Program-made: the position numbers and the translations under genes
Assembly (NCBI RefSeq): GCF_046159835.1
Contig: NZ_JBJXCY010000001.1
Span: 186,001-250,000, forward strand
Reading direction: 5' to 3'
Origin: JACKJK01 sp046159835
GTDB taxonomy: Bacteria > Pseudomonadota > Alphaproteobacteria > Rhizobiales > Tepidamorphaceae
Length of the DNA stretch: 64,000 bases
Shown here: piece after piece, positions 59,642 through 64,000 of the stretch
How the letters are laid out: the number at the start of each line of letters is the position of its first letter
Position numbering within the stretch: position 1 is the first letter of the stretch
Notes under the pieces: generated by a model
Seen by the model: only the letters and a program-made list of their open reading frames with translations
Database searches by the model: none
Told to the model about the DNA's origin: nothing

Positions 59642-60016
59642 GTGCGGATTATTATCGTCGAGGACGATAGCGCTGTGCGTGAGTCGATGCTGTTGCTGTT
59701 GCGGCAGATGGACTTCGACCCGAGCGCCTACGAGTCCGCCGAAGCGTTTCTGGCCGATGTCCAGCCGGCCCCGCAGGACGCCGTTCTCGTCGATCTCGGC
59801 CTCCCCGGAATCTCCGGAACCCAACTGATTTCCCAGCTGAAATCCTTGCAGCACCCGCCGCATATCGTAGTGATGACCGGCAGCCCGCTGTCTGCATTGC
59901 GGCGGGAAATGCCGACGTTGAAAGACGTCTCGCTCTTGCGCAAGCCCCTTGAGCCGGAAACCCTCAACACGCTACTGACCGGCTTGCAGCAATCAGGCGA
60001 AACCAACGGCGCCTGA
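59642..60016 (+). CDS. single-domain response regulator between fixJ and fixK
   Basis: A 124-residue stand-alone receiver: IVEDDSAVRE (D8, D9), phosphorylation site VLVDLGLPG (D51), VVMTGSP (T) and LLRKPLE (K) give a complete active site. There is no output domain. In several alphaproteobacteria such a protein lies between fixLJ and fixK and may act as a phosphate sink or dampener of FixL-FixJ signalling; that role here is inference. The start is a GTG at 59642, with a weak GGAG upstream. The fixK promoter gap follows. Confidence 0.85.
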   Translation: MRIIIVEDDSAVRESMLLLLRQMDFDPSAYESAEAFLADVQPAPQDAVLVDLGLPGISGTQLISQLKSLQHPPHIVVMTGSPLSALRREMPTLKDVSLLRKPLEPETLNTLLTGLQQSGETNGA

Positions 60017-60036
60017 CCGAAAATACGTAAACTTCC

Positions 60037-60053
60037 TAGTGCTTTACGCACTA
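60037..60053. promoter_or_regulatory. inverted repeat upstream of fixK
   Basis: TAGTGC-TTTAC-GCACTA, perfect six-base arms, 91 bases before the fixK ATG. TACGTAA (60024-60030) lies just upstream. These are candidates for FixJ contact; FixJ sites are not strongly conserved, so this is tentative. Confidence 0.35.
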
Positions 60054-60143
60054 ACCCGCATAAGTAACGCAACCAATCGCGCATCCGGTTCTGCGTTTCT
60101 AATCTTGTGGAACACGCAAGGATGGAAATGGGCCGGAGGCGAC

Positions 60144-60812
60144 ATGTTCACCGAGACAATCACACACACCGAGGCACCCTGCGCGCGCACCCCGCGCCGC
60201 TCAGCGCGCGCCGATGCGCAGGCCAAGATCGGCGAGGCGACGGCGATCATCGTGCGCGAACACGAGTTGATCTTCGCCGAGGGGGACGCCGCCACCCGCC
60301 GCTACGAAATCACCGACGGGGCCGTGATGCTGTTCAAGGTGCTGCCCGATGGCCGCCGCCAGCTGGTCGAACTTCTTGGCCCCGGTGACATGTTCGGCCT
60401 GACCTGCACCGGCGACTACGATTGCAGCGCCGAGACGCTGGTCTCGACCCGCCTCAACGTGTTCCACCGCCTCGACTGCTCCCAGGTGCCGGCCGACATC
60501 TGCCGCATGTGCCGGCAACTCCAGAACAAGGTGTCGAACCTGCACGACCATGCCGTCGCGCTGGGCCGCAAGTCGGCGATGGAAAAGGTTGCCGGTTTCC
60601 TGCTCAACCTGCAAAGCGTCAGCAAGCCGCGACCCAACGGCCATGTCCGCCTGCCGATGACGCGGCAGGAGATGGCCGACTATCTGGGTCTCACCATCGA
60701 AACCGTCAGCCGGTCGCTGTCCGCGCTTCGCCGGGAAGGTCTGATCGTCTTCGACAAGGCCGACTGGTTCCACCTGCCGGACCGCGAGGGCCTCGAGGCG
60801 CTCGCCGGCTGA
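60144..60812 (+). CDS. fixK: Crp/Fnr family regulator FixK
   Basis: A 222-residue regulator of the Crp/Fnr family. An N-terminal beta-roll sensor-type domain (about 30-115) is followed by a dimer helix and the DNA-binding helix ETVSRSLSALRREG. Its E-SR pattern matches FNR/FixK proteins that read TTGAT-N4-ATCAA. The N-terminal FNR iron-sulfur cysteine cluster is absent, so oxygen sensing must come from FixLJ. Boxes of this type lie upstream of hemN (62280) and ccoN (63455). I chose the ATG at 60144, with GGAGG upstream. A good terminator follows. Confidence 0.92.
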   Translation: MFTETITHTEAPCARTPRRSARADAQAKIGEATAIIVREHELIFAEGDAATRRYEITDGAVMLFKVLPDGRRQLVELLGPGDMFGLTCTGDYDCSAETLVSTRLNVFHRLDCSQVPADICRMCRQLQNKVSNLHDHAVALGRKSAMEKVAGFLLNLQSVSKPRPNGHVRLPMTRQEMADYLGLTIETVSRSLSALRREGLIVFDKADWFHLPDREGLEALAG

Positions 60813-60844
60813 GCTGTCTTTCCTCCTCTCCTCTGTCCACCTTC

Positions 60845-60874
60845 AGGGCCGTGCCTGCACGGCCCTTTTCTTTT
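60845..60874 (+). terminator. intrinsic terminator after fixK
   Basis: AGGGCCGTGC (60845-60854) pairs with GCACGGCCCT (60857-60866) followed by TTTCTTTT. It lies 32 bases after the fixK stop. Confidence 0.85.
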
Positions 60875-60879
60875 GTGCC

Positions 60880-62244
60880 TCAGACCGCCACCGAGTGCCG
60901 TCCCCTGGCCGGCTTGAGATGCGCGTCGAACACGGCTGCCACGACGCGGGCGAAGGCGCGGGCATCCTCGCGGACGGTGACGACATCGCCGCGCCGCTCC
61001 GCCAGTCCGTCGGCGGCAAGCGCGTCGATGCGATTGCGCCAGTCACCGAGCCATGCGGTACACATCTTGTTGGCGCGGGCGACGGCGCCCACGTCGACCG
61101 TGAGCGCGCACATCAGCTGCTCTATGAGGCTCGCGCGGAACCGGTCTTCCGCCGTGGTGGCGATCCCGCGCACGGTTGCGAACCTGCCCGCGTCCACCCG
61201 CTTCGCCCATTGGGCGGTAGCCGGGTCGTTCTGCGCGAAGCCCTGCGGGAAGCTCGAGATGGACGACGCGCCCAGCCCGATGACCGCATCCGCCGGGTCT
61301 GTCGTGTAGCCCTGGAAGTTGCGGCGCAAGGTGCCGTTGATCGCGGCGCGCGCCAGCGGATCGTCCTCGCGCGCGAAATGGTCGATGCCGATGCGCACGT
61401 AGCCAAGCACCGCCAGCCGCTCGGCGGCGGCCTCCGCCATGTCGAGGCGCTCCAAAGCGTCCGGCAGCATGGTGTCGTCGATCATGCGCTGGTGCGACTT
61501 GAACCACGGCACGTGGGCATAACCGAACAGCGCGATGCGGCCCGGCGCGAGGCTGTCGGACAGGTCGATGGTGCGGATCAGGTCCGCCTTGGTCTGCAGC
61601 GGCAGGCCGTAGATCAGGTCAAAGTTCATGGCCTTCAGGCCGCTGGCCTTCAGCACGTTGACGGCACCGGCCACCCGCTCGAACGGCTGCACCCGTCCGA
61701 TGGCCGACTGCACGCGCGGCGTGAAGTCCTGCACACCGAGGCTGACCCGGTTGATGCCGGCATAGGCGATCTTGTCGACGAGCGGCTGGTCGATCAGGCG
61801 CGGATCAAGCTCCATCGCGTGCTCGGCATTCTCGGCAATGGCGAAATTGCTGCGGATGCTCTCGACCACATCATGGAAGGATTCGCGCGGCAGCAGGCTC
61901 GGTGTGCCGCCGCCCCAGTGGATCGAAACCACCTCGCGCGGCCCCGCGGGGCCATTGGCAAATGCCAGCCCGGCGGTCGCGACTTCGCGCTCCAGCGAGC
62001 GGGCATAGGAGACCAGCGGCGCGTCCTTGCGGGTCGCCTTGGTGTGGCACCCGCAATACCAGCACATCGACCGGCAGAACGGCACGTGGAGATAGAGGCT
62101 CAGGGTCGCATCGTCGGCGAGTTCGCTCGCCCAGCGCGACACGAGGTCTGCGTCCACCGAAGGGCCGAACTGCGCAGCCGTAGGGTAGGACGTGTAGCGC
62201 GGAACCTGCGCCTTGGCGTAAGTTTCAAGCATGTTGTGTTTCAT
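60880..62244 (-). CDS. hemN: oxygen-independent coproporphyrinogen III oxidase
   Basis: A 454-residue radical SAM enzyme that decarboxylates coproporphyrinogen III without oxygen, in heme synthesis. The iron-sulfur motif CRSMCWYCGC gives C57, C61, C64 and the extra C66 typical of true HemN. PRYTSYPTAAQF, IHWGGGTPSLLPRESF and GVQDFTPRVQ are family marks. The start is ATG at 62244; ATG at 62232 would remove four residues. A FixK/FNR box lies 36 bases upstream, so expression should rise when oxygen is low. It is divergent from the AbrB-family gene. Confidence 0.95.
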   Translation of the reverse strand: MKHNMLETYAKAQVPRYTSYPTAAQFGPSVDADLVSRWASELADDATLSLYLHVPFCRSMCWYCGCHTKATRKDAPLVSYARSLEREVATAGLAFANGPAGPREVVSIHWGGGTPSLLPRESFHDVVESIRSNFAIAENAEHAMELDPRLIDQPLVDKIAYAGINRVSLGVQDFTPRVQSAIGRVQPFERVAGAVNVLKASGLKAMNFDLIYGLPLQTKADLIRTIDLSDSLAPGRIALFGYAHVPWFKSHQRMIDDTMLPDALERLDMAEAAAERLAVLGYVRIGIDHFAREDDPLARAAINGTLRRNFQGYTTDPADAVIGLGASSISSFPQGFAQNDPATAQWAKRVDAGRFATVRGIATTAEDRFRASLIEQLMCALTVDVGAVARANKMCTAWLGDWRNRIDALAADGLAERRGDVVTVREDARAFARVVAAVFDAHLKPARGRHSVAV

Positions 62245-62279
62245 GCCATCGCTTCTGCATCGCTTTCACCCGGACCGAA

Positions 62280-62293
62280 TTGACGCCGATCAA
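62280..62293. promoter_or_regulatory. FixK/FNR box in the hemN-AbrB gap
   Basis: TTGAC-GCCG-ATCAA, one base off the ideal TTGAT-N4-ATCAA. Centre at 62286.5 is 42 bases before the hemN ATG and 30 bases before the GTG of the divergent gene. Confidence 0.85.
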
Positions 62294-62316
62294 ACCGCGT
62301 TGCGGACACTCGCGAC

Positions 62317-63393
62317 GTGAACGACCTCGCAAACCCGGTTTCGCCGGACCGCATCTGGCGTGCGGTTGCGCTGACGCTCGTCGTCGGCGTGGTCGGTTCG
62401 CTTGCCGCGCAGCTTGCCGGCCTGCCGCTGCCGTGGCTGACGGGCGCCATGGGTGCCTGCGCGCTGGCGGCGATCTGCGGCGCGCCGATGAAGATCCCGT
62501 TCTCGTGGCGGCCCATCGTCTTCGTGGTGCTCGGCATTTCCATGGGCAGCGGCGTGACGCCCGAATCGCTGGAACTGGCGCGCACATGGCCGCTCAGCCT
62601 GCTGGCGCTGGCGCTCGCCGTGCCGATGATGGTGATCGTCTCGGTCGCGGCCATCTCGCGCCTGCCCGGATGGGACAGGCAGACCGCGATGCTCGCCGCC
62701 ATGCCCGGCGCGCTGTCCTACGTGCTGGCGGTTGCCGAGCAGACCGGCGTGGATGAACGCCGCGTCGCGGTCGTCCAGTCCATGCGACTGGTGGTGCTGG
62801 TGCTGATCCTGCCTTCTCTCATCGTGACCGCCGGCGGGCAGCAGGGCGTGGTGATTCCCCCGGTTCCCGATGCCGAGTGGGTCGATCTGGGTATTCTCGC
62901 AGTCGCCTGCCTCGCGGTGGGGTTTGCCTGCCAACGGTTGCGGGTGCCGGCTGGCATGTTGTTCGGTCCGATGCTCGTCAGCGCGGTCGCGCACGGCACC
63001 GGCTGGACGGACGCGCGCGTGCCGGTCTACGTGCTCAACGCGGCGATGCTGGTGCTGGGTGCCAATATCGGCGCGCGGTTCACCGGGCTTGGCTGGCCGT
63101 TCATCCGCTCCGCCATGTGGGCGGGTTTCCTGAACCTGATTCTCGCAACCCTCGTCGCGGCGGGTTTTTCGGCGGCCGTGGCGTGGTACCTCGCCATCCC
63201 CTTCGGCCAGTGCATGCTGGCCTTTGCGCCCGGCGGGGCGGAAGCCATGGCCGTTCTCGCCTTCGCGCTGCACCTCGACCCGGCCTATGTGGCGATCCAC
63301 CACGTCGCCCGGTTCCTGGGGCTCGGCATCTGCCTGCCCATCGTTCTGCGCATGGGGCCGAACAAGCCTGCGACACAATCGCGCAAGGCCTGA
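62317..63393 (+). CDS. AbrB-type (ammonia monooxygenase-like) membrane protein
   Basis: A 358-residue inner-membrane protein of the AbrB family (unrelated to the Bacillus DNA-binding AbrB), sometimes labelled putative ammonia monooxygenase or regulator. It has two homologous halves of about five helices each. Each half carries a LTGAMGACAL / PAGMLFGPMLVSAV-type proline break, and the segment MLAAMPGALSYVLAVAEQTG and its repeat CMLAFAPGGAEAMAVLAFAL are the family signature. It is probably a transporter; the substrate is unknown. The start is a GTG at 62317. It shares the FixK-box region with hemN. Confidence 0.85.
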   Translation: MNDLANPVSPDRIWRAVALTLVVGVVGSLAAQLAGLPLPWLTGAMGACALAAICGAPMKIPFSWRPIVFVVLGISMGSGVTPESLELARTWPLSLLALALAVPMMVIVSVAAISRLPGWDRQTAMLAAMPGALSYVLAVAEQTGVDERRVAVVQSMRLVVLVLILPSLIVTAGGQQGVVIPPVPDAEWVDLGILAVACLAVGFACQRLRVPAGMLFGPMLVSAVAHGTGWTDARVPVYVLNAAMLVLGANIGARFTGLGWPFIRSAMWAGFLNLILATLVAAGFSAAVAWYLAIPFGQCMLAFAPGGAEAMAVLAFALHLDPAYVAIHHVARFLGLGICLPIVLRMGPNKPATQSRKA

Positions 63394-63454
63394 GTAGAAC
63401 CCCTTAAGTGCTGCTCCCGACGCGTATTTGCGCGGATTTTTGTGCCCCGGCTGA

Positions 63455-63468
63455 TTGATAGAAATCAA
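63455..63468. promoter_or_regulatory. FixK/FNR box upstream of ccoN
   Basis: TTGAT-AGAA-ATCAA, a perfect consensus box. The centre is 120 bases before the ccoN start codon, leaving room for a promoter and an untranslated leader. Confidence 0.9.
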
Positions 63469-63581
63469 CACCACGGACGCGTGGATGCGCTTTGTCTCCC
63501 CGCGTCAAACCGCGCCCGAGGCCCTCGGAATCCCTCCGTTCGTCTCGAGCGCTCTCGGATGAACCCGGGGGGTGTTCCTCA

Positions 63582-64000
63582 ATGGCTTCTGTCGCCACAA
63601 AATCGCTGACGATCGAGGAAGGCGGCTTTGCCGCCCTGATCGCTCTGGTCGCGTTTTACTGCTTCCTGGCTGCGGCAAAGACCACCGATCCTGTCATGGC
63701 GTTCCACGCCTGGGTCGGCCTGGCCTTGTCGCTTGCCGGCATCTTCGCGATCTTCAAATCCTATTCCGACCGCCACGAGAACGTCGCCCAGACGGTCGAC
63801 GGCCTGCCGAACTACCAGCTCGGTCCGATCAAGCTCGCCAGCTTCTTCGCGGTCTTCTGGGGCATCGCGGGCTTTACCGTCGGGCTCATCATCGCGTTGC
63901 AGCTTGCCTATCCGGCGCTGAACTTCGACCTGCCGTGGACGAATTTCGGCCGGTTGCGCCCGCTGCACACCTCGGCGGTCATCTTCGCCTTTGGCGGCAA
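63582..64000 (+). CDS. ccoN: cbb3-type cytochrome c oxidase subunit I (partial, cut by window end)
   Basis: First 139 residues of the catalytic heme b/b3-copper subunit of the high-affinity cbb3 oxidase; the gene continues beyond the window. The reading shows a first membrane helix (GFAALIALVAFYCFLAAAK), the segment FGRLRPLHTSAVIFAFGG with the first heme-ligand histidine region (RPLHTSAVIF), and the typical ADDFDLPWTNF-like LNFDLPWTNFG. The start is the ATG at 63582, preceded by a G-rich ribosome site. A perfect FixK box upstream fits micro-oxic induction. The usual ccoOQP genes are expected next but cannot be seen. Confidence 0.95.
   Translation, partial: MASVATKSLTIEEGGFAALIALVAFYCFLAAAKTTDPVMAFHAWVGLALSLAGIFAIFKSYSDRHENVAQTVDGLPNYQLGPIKLASFFAVFWGIAGFTVGLIIALQLAYPALNFDLPWTNFGRLRPLHTSAVIFAFGG

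Noticed and set aside
1..64000. CRISPR arrays or other long tandem repeats
   Set aside because: No regularly spaced repeats were seen on reading; the only tandem is the 9-bp unit in the S24 gene.

Overview
The window is high-GC, densely coded DNA from an alphaproteobacterium, most likely Hyphomicrobiales (Rhizobiales)-like. The pointers are a class I lysyl-tRNA synthetase, a double-length dCTP deaminase, a PodJ-type polar organiser, a heme-PAS FixL with FixJ and FixK, TAXI-TRAP transport, and a cbb3 oxidase gene at the right edge. Genus cannot be read from the sequence alone. Most of the window is ordinary chromosome. One clearly foreign segment lies at 6159-9560.

Left part (1-24,400): dCTP deaminase, a radical SAM protein, a NaChBac-type sodium channel, tRNA-Gly(CCC), a small membrane protein plus an SCO copper chaperone, and a family 2 glycosyltransferase gene cut in two by a 3.4-kb IS1595-family element. 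Beyond it lie a periplasmic binding protein, a sterol-desaturase-like hydroxylase, an alpha/beta hydrolase, an L,D-transpeptidase, a TerB-like protein, lysS, a TAXI-TRAP transporter, an SDR enzyme, a thermonuclease-like protein, an S24/HTH regulator, DUF952, pyrD and a MATE exporter.

The mobile element (6159-9560) has perfect 26-bp terminal inverted repeats and an 8-bp target duplication (CGGAAGTG). Removing the element and one repeat copy restores the glycosyltransferase reading frame exactly. Besides the transposase it carries an XRE-type mini-regulator with two palindromic operator candidates, a NYN-domain predicted RNase of much lower GC, two coiled-coil/winged-helix-like proteins reading inward from the two ends, and a hairpin-rich non-coding stretch ending in a tRNA 3'-half-like sequence. 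This is the least explained part of the window.

Middle (24,500-40,600): amt-glnK ammonium uptake and sensing, an amino-acid permease, and the ATP-dependent ligase-associated DNA repair set (ligase, MBL exonuclease, Lhr-type helicase, PdeM phosphoesterase) with a DUF938 methyltransferase inside it. A TauE/SafE-TIGR02186 pair and a 1297-residue PodJ-like protein follow.

Right part (40,600-64,000): a MerR regulator with palindromes in its promoter sits in front of a fatty-acid or branched-chain acyl-CoA beta-oxidation operon (two acyl-CoA dehydrogenases, thiolase, FadJ-type fusion). A small, lower-GC winged-helix gene is slotted into this operon. Then come an esterase, YjbQ, small membrane proteins, a LuxR-type response regulator convergent with an SSSF-domain hybrid kinase, mscL and an aminotransferase. 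Last is the oxygen-response cluster fixL-fixJ-receiver-fixK. FixK/FNR boxes lie in front of hemN and of ccoN, so FixLJ would activate FixK, and FixK would raise anaerobic heme synthesis and the high-affinity cbb3 oxidase.
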